From the NCBI RefSeq assembly GCF_040869045.1, contig NW_027137028.1, forward strand, positions 220,000 to 283,999: a DNA stretch of 64,000 nucleotides, written 5' to 3'. Shown piece after piece: positions 37,142 to 50,879 of the stretch; position 1 is the first letter of the stretch; every line of letters starts with the position of its first letter. A program made the translations under genes and the position numbers. Source of the stretch: Eurosta solidaginis (taxonomy: Eukaryota; Arthropoda; Insecta; Diptera; Tephritidae). The notes under the pieces are model-generated. The model did no database searches. It worked only from the letters and a program-made list of their open reading frames with translations, and had not been told where the DNA came from.

Positions 37142-40100
37142 GTGGATTAATATACACATAAAAACCTATCATCTTCAAAAACAAAATGGGTTCTATCTTG
37201 CTTGGTTCAATAGATATGGATACTTATCCCTTTTAGTCGGTTAACCCCACACACTTTGACGTAGAAATTGAACCGTTACCGATAGAACCTTGTATTAGCT
37301 TGTGGATTAATATACACATAAAATCCTACCATCTGCAAAAATAAAATCGATTCTATCTTGCTTGGTTCAATAGATATGGACACTTATCCCTTTTAGTCGG
37401 TTAACCCCACCAACAATAGATATGGACACTTATCCCTTTTAGTCGGTTAACCCCATCCACTTTGACGTAGAAATTGAACCGTTAACGATAGAACCTTGTA
37501 TCAGCTTGTGGATTAATATACACATAAAAACCTATCATCTTCAAAAACAAAATGGGTTCTTTCTTGCTTGGTTCAATAGATATGGATACTTATCCCTTTT
37601 AGTCGGTTAACCCCACACACTTTGACGTAGAAATTGAACCGTTAACGATAGAACCTTGCATTAGCTTGTGGATTAATATACACATAAAATCCTATTATAC
37701 ACATAAAAACCTACCAGATGCAAAAATAAAATCGATTCCATCTTGCATGGTGCAATAGATATGGACACTTATAACTTTTAGTCGATTAACCCCACCCACT
37801 ATGACGTAGAAATTGAACCGTTAACGACAGAACCTTGTATCAGCTTGTGGATTAATATACACATAAATACCTACCATCTGCAGAAACAAAATCGATTCTA
37901 TCTTGCTTGGTTCAATAGATATGTATACTTATCCCTTTTAGTCGGTTAACCCCACCCAGTATGACGTAGAAGTTGAACCGTTAGCGATAGAACCGTGGAT
38001 CAGCCTGTGGACTAATATACACATAAAAACCTACCAGATGCAAAAATAAAATCGATTCTATCTTGCATGGTGCAATAGATATGGACACTTATACCTTTTA
38101 GTCGGTTAACCCCACCCACTATGACGTAGAAATTGAACCGTTAACGACAGAACCTTGTATCAGCTTGTGCATTAATATACACATAAAACCCTATCAGCTG
38201 CAAAAACAAAATCGATTCTATCTTGCTTGGTTCAATAGATATGGACACTTATCCCTTTTAATCGGTTAACCCCACCCAATTTGACATAGAAATTGAACCG
38301 TGAACGACAGAACCTTGTATCAGCTTGCGGATTACTATACACATAAAAACCTACCATCTGCAAAAATAAAATCGATTCTATCTTGCTTCGTTCAATAGAT
38401 ATGGACACTTATCCCTTTTAGTCGGTTAACCCCACCCAGTATGACGTAGACGTTGAACCGTTAGCGATAGAACCGTGGATCAGCCTGTGGATTAATATAC
38501 ACATAAAAACCTACCAGATGCAAAAATAAAATCGATTCTATCTTGCATGGTGCAATAGATATGGACACTTATCCCTTTTAGTCGGTTAACCCCACCCACT
38601 ATGACATAGAAATTGAACCGTTAACGACAGAATCTTGTATCAGCTTGTGGATTAATATACACATAAAAACCTACCATCTGCAGAAACAAAATCGATTCTA
38701 TCTTGCTTGATTCAATAGATATGGACACTTATCCCTTTTAGTCGGTTAACCCCACCCACTATGACGTAGAAATTGAACCGTTAACGACAGAATCTTGTAT
38801 CAGCTTGTGGATTAATATACACATAAAAACCTACCATCTGCAGAAACAAAATCGATTCTATCTTGATTGGTTCAATAGATATGGACACTTATCCCCTTTA
38901 GTCGGTTAACCCCACCCACAATAGATATGGACACTTATCCCTTTTAGTCGGTTAACCCCATCCACTTTGACGTAGAAATTGAACCGTTAACGATAGAACC
39001 TTGTATCAGTTTGTGGATTAATATACACATAAAAACCTATCATCTTCAAAAACAAAATTGTTTCTATCTTGCTTGGTTCAATAGATATGGATACTTATCC
39101 CTTTTAGTCGGTTAACCCCACACACTTTGACGTAGAAATTGAACCGTTAACGATAGAACCTTGTATTAGCTTGTGCATTAATAGACACATAAAATCCTAC
39201 CATCTGCAAAAATAAAATCGATTCTATCTTGCTTGGTTCAATAGATATGGACACTTATCCCTTTTAGTCAGTTAACCCCATCTACTTTGACGTAGAAATT
39301 GAACCGTTAACGATAGAACCTTGTATCAGCTTGTGGATTAATATACACATAAAAACCTATTATCTTCAAAAACAAAATGGGTTCTATCTTGCTTGGTTCA
39401 ATAGATATGGATACTTATCCCTTTTAGTCGGTTAACCCCACCCACTTTGACGTAGAAATTGAACCGTTAACGATAGAACCTTGTATAAGCCTGTGGAGCA
39501 ATATACACATAAAAAACTACCATCTGCAAAAATAAAATCGATTATATCTTGCTTGGTTCAATAGATATGGACACTTATCCCTTTTAGTCGGTTAACCCCA
39601 CCCAGTATGACGTAGAAATTGAACCGTTAGCGATAGAACCTTAAATCAGCTTGTGGATTAATATACACATAAAAACCTACCATCTGCAAAATAAATTCGA
39701 TTCTATCTTGCTTGGTTCAATAGATATGGACACTTATCCCTTTTAGCCTGTTAACCCCACCCACAATAGATATGGACACTTATCCATTTTAGTCGGTTAA
39801 CCCCACACACTTTGACGTAGAAATTGAACCGTTAACGGTAGAACTTTGTTTGTATCAGCTTGTGGATTAATATACACAGAAAAACCTACCATCTGCAAAA
39901 ATAAAATCGATTCTATCTTGCTTGGTTCAATAGATATGGACACTTATCCCTTTTAGTCGGTTAACGCCACCCAGTATGACGTAGAAATTGAACCGTTAGC
40001 GATAGAACCTTGGATCAGCTTGTGGATTAATATACACATAAAAACCTACCATCTGCAAAAATAAAATCGATTCTATCTTGCTTGTTTCAATAGATATGTA

Positions 40101-40300
40101 TACTTATCCCTTTTAGTCGGTTAACCACACCCAGTATGACGTAGACGTTGAACCGTTAGCGATAGAACCGTGGATCAGCCCGTGGATTAATATACACATA
40201 AAAACCTACCAGATGCAAAAATAAAATCGATTCTATCTTACATGGTGCAATAGATATGGACACTTATCCCTTTTAGTCGGTTAACCCCACCCACTATAAC
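37142..40300 (+). repeat. Mixed satellite with one fused monomer
   Basis: About 20 monomers with 46-bp units near 37412, 38928 and 39761. At about 37690-37710 a monomer is broken: ATAAAATCCTA is followed directly by TTATACACATAAAAACC, so the AT-rich segment is partly duplicated and the rest of one monomer is lost. Two nearly identical CACTATGAC monomers stand side by side at 38580-38900. No gene is present. Confidence 0.84.
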
Positions 40301-42340
40301 GTAGAAATTGAACCGTTAACGACAGAACCTTGCATCAGCTTGTGGATTAAAATACACATAAAAGCCTACCATATGCAGAAACAAAATCGATTCTTTGTTG
40401 CTTGGTTCAATAGATATGGACACCTATCCCTTTTAGTCGGTTAACCCCATCCACTTTGACGTAGAAATTGAACCGTTAACGATAGAACCTTGTATCAGCT
40501 TGTGGATTAATATACACATAAAAGCCTATCATCTTCAAAAACAAAATGGGTTCTATCTTGCTTGGTTCAATAGATATGGATACTTATCCCTTTTAGTCGG
40601 TTAACCCCACACACTTTGACGTAGAAATTGAACCGTTAACGATAGAACCTTGTATTAGCTTGTGGATTAATATACACATAAAAATCTACCATCTGCAAAA
40701 ATAAATTCGATTCTATCTTGCTTGGTTCAATAGATATGGATACTTATCCCTTTTAGTCGGTTAACCCCACCCACTTTGACGTAGAAATTGAACCGTTAAC
40801 GACAGAACCTTGGATCAGCTTGTGGATTAATATACACATAAAAACGTACCAGATGCAAAAATAAAATCGATTCTATCTTGCATTGTGCAATAGATATGGA
40901 CACTTATCCCTTTTAGTCGGTTAACCCCACCCACTATAACGTAGAAATTGAACCGTTAACGACAGAACCTTGCATCAGCTTGTGGATTAAAATACACATA
41001 AAAGCCTACCATATGCAGAAACAAAATCGATTCTTTGTTGCTTGGTTCAATAGATATGGACACTTATCCCTTTTAGTCGGTTAACCCCATCCACTTTGAC
41101 GTAGAAATTGAACCGTTAACGATAGAACCTTGTATCAGCTTGTGGATTAATATACACATAATAACCTATCATCTTCAAAAACAAAATGGGTTCTATCTTG
41201 CTTGGTTCAATAGATATGGACACTTATCCCTTTTAGTCGGTTAACCCCACCCACTATAACGTAGAAATTGAACCGTTAACGACAGAACCTTGCATCAGCT
41301 TGTGGATTAAAATACACATAAAAGCCTACCATATGCAGAAACAAAATCGATTCTTTGTTGCTTGGTTCAATAGATATGGACACTTATCCCTTTTAGTCGG
41401 TTAACCCCATCCACTTTGACGTAGAAATTGAACCCTTTACGATAGAACCTTGTATCAGCTTGTGGATTAATATACACATAAAAACCTATTATCTTCAAAA
41501 ACAAAATGGGTTCTATCTTGCTTGGTTCAATAGATATGGATACTTATCCCTTTTAGTAGAAATTGAACCGTTAACGGTAGAACTTTGTTTGTATCAGCTT
41601 GTGGATTAATATACACAGAAAAACCTACCATCTGCAAAAATAAAATCGATTCTATCTTGCTTGGTTCAATAGATATGGACACTTATCCCTTTTAGTCGGT
41701 TAACGCCACCCAGTATGACGTAGAAATTGAACCGTTAGCGATAGAACCTTGGATCAGCTTGTGGATTAATATACACATAAAAACCTACCATCTGCAAAAA
41801 TAAAATCGATTCTATCTTGCTTGTTTCAATAGATATGTATACTTATCCCTTTTAGTCGGTTAACCACACCCAGTATGACGTAGACGTTGAACCGTTAGCG
41901 ATAGAACCGTGGATCAGCCCGTGGATTAATATACACATAAAAACCTACCAGATGCAAAAATAAAATCGATTCTATCTTGCATGGTGCAATAGATATGGAC
42001 ACTTATCCCTTTTAGTCGGTTAACCCCACCCACTATAACTTAGAAATTGAACCGTTAACGACAGAACCTTGCATCAGCTTGTGGATTAAAATACACATAA
42101 AAGCCTACCATATGCAGAAACAAAATCGATTCTTTGTTGCTTGGTTCAATAGATATGGACACTTATCCCTTTTAGTCGGTTAACCCCATCCACTTTGACG
42201 TAGAAATTAAACCGTTAACGATAGAACCTTGTATCAGCTTGTGGATTAATATACACATAAAAACCTATTATCTTCAAAAACAAAATGGGTTCTATCTTGC
42301 TTGGTTCAATAGATATGGACACTTATCCCTTTTAGTCGGT
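40301..42340 (+). repeat. TTTGTTGC/ATGGG dimer region
   Basis: The TTTGTTGC monomer makes its first appearance and is paired with a CTTCAAAAAC/ATGGG monomer, giving dimers of 320 bp (TTCTTTGTTGC near 41030 and 41350). One monomer near 41548 lacks 25 bp: TTTTAGT is joined to AGAAATTG, removing the GGTTAACC palindrome. Confidence 0.86.
41535..41560 (+). repeat. Monomer with 25-bp deletion over GGTTAACC
   Basis: ATCCCTTTTAGT is followed immediately by AGAAATTGAACC; the usual intervening CGGTTAACC to GACGT segment is absent. TAG at both breakpoints offers microhomology. The same left context reads intact in the related segment at 45420 and 50280, so the loss is local. Confidence 0.85.
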
Positions 42341-45300
42341 TAACCCCACCCACTATAACGTAGAAATTGAACCGTTAACGACAGAACCTTGCATCAGCCT
42401 GTGGATTAAAATACACATAAAAGCCTACCATATGCAGAAACAAAATCGATTCTTTGTTGCTTGGTTCAATAGATATGGACACTTATCCCTTTTAGTCGGT
42501 TAACCCCATCCACTTTGACGTAGAAATTGAACCGTTTACGATAGAACCTTGTATCAGCTTGTGGATTAATATACACATAAAAGCCTATCATCTTCAAAAA
42601 CAAAATGGGTTCTATCTTGCTTGGTTCAATAGATATGGATACTTATCCCTTTTAGTCGGTTAACCCCACACACTTTGACGTAGAAATTGAACCGTTAACG
42701 ATAGAACCTTGTATTAGCTTGTGGATTAATATACACATAAAATCCTACCATCTGCAAAAATAAAATCGATTCTATCTTGCTTGGTTCAATAGATATGGAC
42801 ACTTATCCCTTTTAGTCGGTTAACCCCATCCACTTTGACGTAGAAATTGAACCGTTAACGATAGAACCTTGTATCAGCTTGTGGATTAATATACACATAA
42901 AAACCTATTATCTTCAAAAACAAAATGGGTTCTATCTTGCTTGGTTCAATAGATATGGATATTTATCCCTTTTAGTCGGTTAACCCCACACACTTTGACG
43001 TAGAAATTGAACCGTTAACGATAGAACCTTGTATTAGCTTGTGGATTAATATACACATAAAATCCTACCATCTGCAAAAATAAAATCGATTCTATCTTGC
43101 TTGGTTCAATAGATATGGACACTTATCCCTTTTAGTCAGTTAACCCCATCCACTTTGACGTAGAAATTGAACCGTTAACAATAGAATCTTGTATCGGCTT
43201 GTGGATTAATATACACATAAAAACCTATTATCTTCAAAAACAAAATGGGTTCTATCTTGCTTGGTTCAATAGATATGGATACTTATCCCTTTTAGTCGGT
43301 TAACCCCACCCACTTTGACGTAGAAATTGAACCGTTAACGATAGAACCTTGTATAAGCCTGTGGAGCAATATACACATAAAAAACTACCATCTGCAAAAA
43401 TAAAATCGATTATATCTTGCTTGGTTCAATAGATATGGACACTTATCCCTTTTAGTCGGTTAACCCCACCCAGTATGACGTAGAAATTGAACCGTTAGCG
43501 ATAGAACCTTAAATCAGCTTGTGGATTAATATACACATAAAAACCTACCATCTGCAAAATAAATTCGATTCTATCTTGCTTGGTTCAATAGATATGGACA
43601 CTTATCCCTTTTAGCCTGTTAACCCCACCCACAATAGATATGGACACTTATCCATTTTAGTCGGTTAACCCCACACACTTTGACGTAGAAATTGAACCGT
43701 TAACGGTAGAACTTTGTTTGTATCAGCTTGTGGATTAATATACACAGAAAAACCTACCATCTGCAAAAATAAAATCGATTCTATCTTGCTTGGTTCAATA
43801 GATATGGACACTTATCCCTTTTAGTCGGTTAACGCCACCCAGTATGACGTAGAAATTGAACCGTTAGCGATAGAACCTTGGATCAGCTTGTGGATTAATA
43901 TACACATAAAAACCTACCATCTGCAAAAATAAAATCGATTCTATCTTGCTTGTTTCAATAGATATGTATACTTATCCCTTTTAGTCGGTTAACCACACCC
44001 AGTATGACGTAGACGTTGAACCGTTAGCGATAGAACCGTGGATCAGCCCGTGGATTAATATACACATAAAAACCTACCAGATGCAAAAATAAAATCGATT
44101 CTATCTTGCATGGTGCAATAGATATGGACACTTATCCCTTTTAGTCGGTTAACCCCACCCACTATAACGTAGAAATTGAACCGTTAACGACAGAACCTTG
44201 CATCAGCTTGTGGATTAAAATACACATAAAAGCCTACCATATGCAGAAACAAAATCGATTCTTTGTTGCTTGGTTCAATAGATATGGACACTTATCCCTT
44301 TTAGTCGGTTAACCCCATCCACTTTGACGTAGAAATTGAACCGTTAACGATAGAACCTTGTATCAGCTTGTGGATTAATATACACATAAAAACCTATCAT
44401 CTTCAAAAACAAAATGGGTTCTATCTTGCTTGGTTCAATAGATATGGATACTTATCCCTTTTAGTCGGTTAACCCCACACACTTTGACGTAGAAATTGAA
44501 CCGTTAACGATAGAACCTTGTATTAGCTTGTGGATTAATATACACATAAAAATCTACCATCTGCAAAAATAAATTCGATTCTATCTTGCTTGGTTCAATA
44601 GATATGGATACTTATCCCTTTTAGTCGGTTAACCCCACCCACTTTGACGTAGAAATTGAACCGTTAACGACAGAACCTTGGATCAGCTTGTGGATTAATA
44701 TACACATAAAAATGTACCAGATGCAAAAATAAAATCGATTCTATCTTGCATTGTGCAATAGATATGGACACTTATCCCTTTTAGTCGGTTAACCCCACCC
44801 ACTATAACGTAGAAATTGAACCGTTAACGACAGAACCTTGCATCAGCTTGTGGATTAAAATACACATAAAAGCCTACCATATGCAGAAACAAAATCGATT
44901 CTTTGTTGCTTGGTTCAATAGATATGGACACTTATCCCTTTTAGTCGGTTAACCCCATCCACTTTGACGTAGAAATTGAACCGTTAACGATAGAACCTTG
45001 TATCAGCTTGTGGATTAATATACACATAAAAACCTATCATCTTCAAAAACAAAATGGGTTCTATCTTGCTTGGTTCAATAGATATGGACACTTATCCCTT
45101 TTAGTCGGTTAACCCCACCCACTATAACGTAGAAATTGAACCGTTAACGACAGAACCTTGCATCAGCTTGTGGATTAAAATACACATAAAAGCCTACCAT
45201 ATGCAGAAACAAAATCGATTCTTTGTTGCTTGGTTCAATAGATATGGACACTTATCCCTTTTAGTCGGTTAACCCCATCCACTTTGACGTAGAAATTGAA

Positions 45301-45740
45301 CCCTTTACGATAGAACCTTGTATCAGCTTGTGGATTAATATACACATAAAAACCTATTATCTTCAAAAACAAAATGGGTTCTATCTTGCTTGGTTCAATA
45401 GATATGGATACTTATCCCTTTTAGTCGGTTAACCCCACCCACTTTGACGTAGAAATTGAACCGTTAACGACAGAACCTTGGATCAGCTTGTGCATTAATA
45501 TACACATAAAACCCTATCAGCTGCAAAAACAAAATCGATTCTATCTTGCTTGGTTCAATAGATATGGACACTTATCCCTTTTAATCGGTTAACCCCACCC
45601 AATTTGACATAGAAATTGAACCGTTAACGATAGAATCTTGTATCAGCTTGCGGATTAATATACAGATAAAAACCTACCATCTGCAAAAATAAAATCGATT
45701 CTATATTGCTTCGTTCAATAGATATGGACACTTATCCCTT
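42341..45740 (+). repeat. Higher-order block, 4851-bp spacing, copy 1
   Basis: This block matches 47190-50590 at an offset of 4850 to 4851. Anchors are TTTACGATAG with AAAGCCTATC (about 42535 and 47385), TTGTATAAGCCTGTGGAGC (43349 and 48200), GAACCTTAAATC, and CCCTTTACG (about 45302 and 50152). Matching stops near 45740, where this copy continues as CACTTTGACG and the other as CAGTATGACG. Confidence 0.88.
44135..44294 (+). repeat. Representative monomer, TTTGTTGC class (right half only)
   Basis: This class carries CACTATAACGTAG, GAACCTTGCATCAGC, GATTAAAATACACATAAAAG, CCATATGCAGAAAC and CGATTCTTTGTTGCTTGG. An ancestor with CCATATGCAGAAAC but normal TATCTTGC or TATCTGGC occurs in the left part, for example near 1630, 6350, 10180 and 16710. 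The TTCTTTGTTGC form first appears near 40390 and then recurs about 25 times to the right end (for example 41030, 42130, 44260, 46190, 47300, 49110, 51720, 54960, 58910, 63570 and 63900). It is therefore a recently spread local variant. Confidence 0.92.
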
Positions 45741-47189
45741 TTAGTCGGTTAACCCCACCCACTTTGACGTAGAAATTGAACCGTTAACGGTAGAACTTTG
45801 TTTGTATCAGCTTGTGGATTAATATACACAGAAAAACCTACCATCTGCAAAAATAAAATCGATTCTATCTTGCTTGGTTCAATAGATATGGACACTTATC
45901 CCTTTTAGTCGGTTAACGCCACCCAGTATGACGTAGAAATTGAACCGTTAGCGATAGAACCTTGGATCAGCTTGTGGATTAATATACACATAAAAACCTA
46001 CCATCTTCAAAAACAAAATGGGTTCTATCTTGCTTGGTTCAATAGATATGGACACTTATCCCTTTTAGTCGGTTAACCCCACCCACTATAACGTAGAAAT
46101 TGAACCGTTAACGACAGAACCTTGCATCAGCTTGTGGATTAAAACACATAAAAGCCTACCATATGCAGAAACAAAATCGATTCTTTGTTGCTTGGTTCAA
46201 TAGATATGGACACTTATCCCTTTTAGTCGGTTAACCCCATCCACTTTGACGTAGAAATTGAACCGCTAACGATAGAACCTTGTATCAGCCTGTGGATTAA
46301 TATACACATAAAAACCTATCATCTTCAAAAACAAAATGCGTCCTATCTTGCTTGGTTCAATAGATATGGACACTTATCCCTTTTAGTCGGTTAACCCCAC
46401 CCACTATAACATAGAAATTGAACCGTTAACGACAGAACCTTGCATCAGCTTGTGGATTAAAATACACATAAAAGCCTACCATATGCAGAAACAAAATCGA
46501 TTCTTTGTTGCTTGGTTCAATAGATATGGACACTTATCCCTTTTAGTCGGTTAACCCCACCCACTATAACGTAGAAATTGAACCGTTAACGACAGAACCT
46601 TGCATCAGCTTGTGGATTAAAATACACATAAAAGCCTACCATATGCAGAAACAAAATCGATTCTTTGTTGCTTGGTTCAATAGATATGGACACTTATCCC
46701 TTTTAGTCGGTTAACCCCATCCACTTTGACGTAGAAATTGAACCGTTAACGATAGAACCTTGTATCAGCTTGTGGATTAATATACACATAAAAACCTATC
46801 ATCTTCAAAAACAAAATGGGTTCTATCTTGCTTGGTTCAATAGATATGGACACTTATCCCTTTTAGTCGGTTAACCCCACCCACTATAACGTAGAAATTG
46901 AACCGTTAACGACAGAACCTTGCATCAGCTTGTGGATTAAAATACACATAAAAGCCTACCATATGCAGAAACAAAATCGATTCTTTGTTGCTTGGTTCAA
47001 TAGATATGGACACTTATCCCTTTTAGTCGGTTAACCCCATCCACTTTGACGTAGAAATTGAACCGTTAACGATAGAACCTTGTATCAGCTTGTGGATTAA
47101 TATACACATAAAAACCTATCATCTTCAAAACTAAAATGCGTCCTATCTTGCTTGGTTCAATAGATATGGACACTTATCCCTTTTAGTCG
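45741..47189 (+). repeat. 320-bp dimer tract
   Basis: Mostly alternating TTTGTTGC and ATGGG monomers, with the TTTGTTGC class also occurring twice in a row near 46500 and 46660. A rare AAAATGCGTCC variant of the ATGGG class appears near 46335 and 47135. The tract is a simpler, probably younger expansion. Confidence 0.85.
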
Positions 47190-48270
47190 GTTAACCCCAC
47201 CCACTATAACGTAGAAATTGAACCGTTAACGACAGAACCTTGCATCAGCTTGTGGATTAAAATACACATAAAAGCCTACCATATGCAGAAACAAAATCGA
47301 TTCTTTGTTGCTTGGTTCAATAGATATGGACACTTATCCCTTTTAGTCGGTTAACCCCATCCACTTTGACGTAGAAATTGAACCGTTTACGATAGAACCT
47401 TGTATCAGCTTGTGGATTAATATACACATAAAAGCCTATCATCTTCAAAAACAAAATGGGTTCTATCTTGCTTGGTTCAATAGATATGGATACTTATCCC
47501 TTTTAGTCGGTTAACCCCACACACTTTGACGTAGAAATTGAACCGTTAACGATAGAACCTTGTATTAGCTTGTGGATTAATATACACATAAAATCCTACC
47601 ATCTGCAAAAATAAAATCGATTCTATCTTGCTTGGTTCAATAGATATGGACACTTATCCCTTTTAGTCGGTTAACCCCATCCACTTTGACGTAGAAATTG
47701 AACCGTTAACGATAGAACCTTGTATCAGCTTGTGGATTAATATACACATAAAAACCTATTATCTTCAAAAACAAAATGGGTTCTATCTTGCTTGGTTCAA
47801 TAGATATGGATATTTATCCCTTTTAGTCGGTTAACCCCACACACTTTGACGTAGAAATTGAACCGTTAACGATAGAACCTTGTATTAGCTTGTGGATTAA
47901 TATACACATAAAATCCTACCATCTGCAAAAATAAAATCGATTCTATCTTGCTTGGTTCAATAGATATGGACACTTATCCCTTTTAGTCAGTTAACCCCAT
48001 CCACTTTGACGTAGAAATTGAACCGTTAACAATAGAATCTTGTATCGGCTTGTGGATTAATATACACATAAAAACCTATTATCTTCAAAAACAAAATGGG
48101 TTCTATCTTGCTTGGTTCAATAGATATGGATACTTATCCCTTTTAGTCGGTTAACCCCACCCACTTTGACGTAGAAATTGAACCGTTAACGATAGAACCT
48201 TGTATAAGCCTGTGGAGCAATATACACATAAAAAACTACCATCTGCAAAAATAAAATCGATTATATCTTG
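47190..48270 (+). repeat. Higher-order block, 4851-bp spacing, copy 2 (left part)
   Basis: This part corresponds to 42341-43420 and again, with small changes, to 55240-56130. It contains GATATTTATCCC and the rarer GTTAACAATAGAATCTTGTATCGGC monomer. It runs without a break into the 2609-bp unit. Confidence 0.86.
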
Positions 48271-50879
48271 CTTGGTTCAATAGATATGGACACTTATCCC
48301 TTTTAGTCGGTTAACCCCACCCAGTATGACGTAGAAATTGAACCGTTAGCGATAGAACCTTAAATCAGCTTGTGGATTAATATACACATAAAAACCTACC
48401 ATCTGCAAAATAAATTCGATTCTATCTTGCTTGGTTCAATAGATATGGACACTTATCCCTTTTAGCCTGTTAACCCCACCCACAATAGATATGGACACTT
48501 ATCCATTTTAGTCGGTTAACCCCACACACTTTGACGTAGAAATTGAACCGTTAACGGTAGAACTTTGTTTGTATCAGCTTGTGGATTAATATACACAGAA
48601 AAACCTACCATCTGCAAAAATAAAATCGATTCTATCTTGCTTGGTTCAATAGATATGGACACTTATCCCTTTTAGTCGGTTAACGCCACCCAGTATGACG
48701 TAGAAATTGAACCGTTAGCGATAGAACCTTGGATCAGCTTGTGGATAAATATACACATAAAAACCTACCATCTGCAAAAATAAAATCGATTCTATCTTGC
48801 TTGTTTCAATAGATATGTATACTTATCCCTTTTAGTCGGTTAACCACACCCAGTATGACGTAGACGTTGAACCGTTAGCGATAGAACCGTGGATCAGCCC
48901 GTGGATTAATATACACATAAAAACCTACCAGATGCAAAAATAAAATCGATTCTATCTTGCATGGTGCAATAGATATGGACACTTATCCCTTTTAGTCGGT
49001 TAACCCCACCCACTATAACGTAGAAATTGAACCGTTAACGACAGAACCTTGCATCAGCTTGTGGATTAAAATACACATAAAAGCCTACCATATGCAGAAA
49101 CAAAATCGATTCTTTGTTGCTTGGTTCAATAGATATGGACACTTATCCCTTTTAGTCGGTTAACCCCATCCACTTTGACGTAGAAATTGAACCGTTAACG
49201 ATAGAACCTTGTATCAGCTTGTGGATTAATATACACATAAAAACCTATCATCTTCAAAAACAAAATGGGTTCTATCTTGCTTGGTTCAATAGATATGGAT
49301 ACTTATCCCTTTTAGTCGGTTAACCCCACACACTTTGACGTAGAAATTGAACCGTTAACGATAGAACCTTGTATTAGCTTGTGGATTAATATACACATAA
49401 AAATCTACCATCTGCAAAAATAAATTCGATTCTATCTTGCTTGGTTCAATAGATATGGATACTTATCCCTTTTAGTCGGTTAACCCCACCCACTTTGACG
49501 TAGAAATTGAACCGTTAACGACAGAACCTTGGATCAGCTTGTGGATTAATATACACATAAAAATGTACCAGATGCAAAAATAAAATCGATTCTATCTTGC
49601 ATTGTGCAATAGATATGGACACTTATCCCTTTTAGTCGGTTAACCCCACCCACTATAACGTAGAAATTGAACCGTTAACGACAGAACCTTGCATCAGCTT
49701 GTGGATTAAAATACACATAAAAGCCTACCATATGCAGAAACAAAATCGATTCTTTGTTGCTTGGTTCAATAGATATGGACACTTATCCCTCTTAGTCGGT
49801 TAACCCCATCCACTTTGACGTAGAAATTGAACCGTTAACGATAGAACCTTGTATCAGCTTGTGGATTAATATACACATAAAAACCTATCATCTTCAAAAA
49901 CAAAATGGGTTCTATCTTGCTTGGTTCAATAGATATGGACACTTATCCCTTTTAGTCGGTTAACCCCACCCACTATAACGTAGAAATTGAACCGTTAACG
50001 ACAGAACCTTGCATCAGCTTGTGGATTAAAATACACATAAAAGCCTACCATATGCAGAAACAAAATCGATTCTTTGTTGCTTGGTTCAATAGATATGGAC
50101 ACTTATCCCTTTTAGTCGGTTAACCCCATCCACTTTGACGTAGAAATTGAACCCTTTACGATAGAACCTTGTATCAGCTTGTGGATTAATATACACATAA
50201 AAACCTATTATCTTCAAAAACAAAATGGGTTCTATCTTGCTTGGTTCAATAGATATGGATACTTATCCCTTTTAGTCGGTTAACCCCACCCACTTTGACG
50301 TAGAAATTGAACCGTTAACGACAGAACCTTGGATCAGCTTGTGCATTAATATACACATAAAACCCTATCAGCTGCAAAAACAAAATCGATTCTATCTTGC
50401 TTGGTTCAATAGATATGGACACTTATCCCTTTTAATCGGTTAACCCCACCCAATTTGACATAGAAATTGAACCGTTAACGATAGAATCTTGTATCAGCTT
50501 GCGGATTAATATACAGATAAAAACCTACCATCTGCAAAAATAAAATCGATTCTATATTGCTTCGTTCAATAGATATGGACACTTATCCCTTTTAGTCGGT
50601 TAACCCCACCCAGTATGACGTAGACGTTGACCCGTTAGCGATAGAACCGTGGATCAGCCTGTGGATTAATATACACATAAAAACCTACCAGATGCAGAAA
50701 TAAAATCGATTCTATCTTGCATGGTATAATAGATATGGACACTTATCCCTTTTAGTCGGTTAACCCCACCCACTATGACGTAGAAATTGAACCGTTAACG
50801 ACAGAATCTTGTGTCAGCTTGTGGATTAATGTACACATAAAAACCTACCATCTGCAGAAACAAAATCGATTCTATCTTG
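48271..50879 (+). repeat. 2609-bp higher-order repeat, copy 1
   Basis: Sixteen full-length monomers plus one 46-bp unit (near 48482) make a unit repeated at exactly 2609 bp: GATAGAACCTTAAATC starts at 48351, 50960 and 53569. It includes one 164-bp monomer, CAGATAAAAACC, CTTCGTTCAATAG and GACGTTGACCCG (50622). Private changes include GTGGATAAATATAC near 48744 and CCCTCTTAGTC near 49788. Confidence 0.92.

Noticed and set aside
45700..45730. CENP-B box-like sequence around CTTCGTTCAATAG
   Set aside because: It shares only the TTCGTT start with the mammalian box and lacks the essential GGAA and CGGGA parts. It is a rare variant of CTTGGTTCAATAG.
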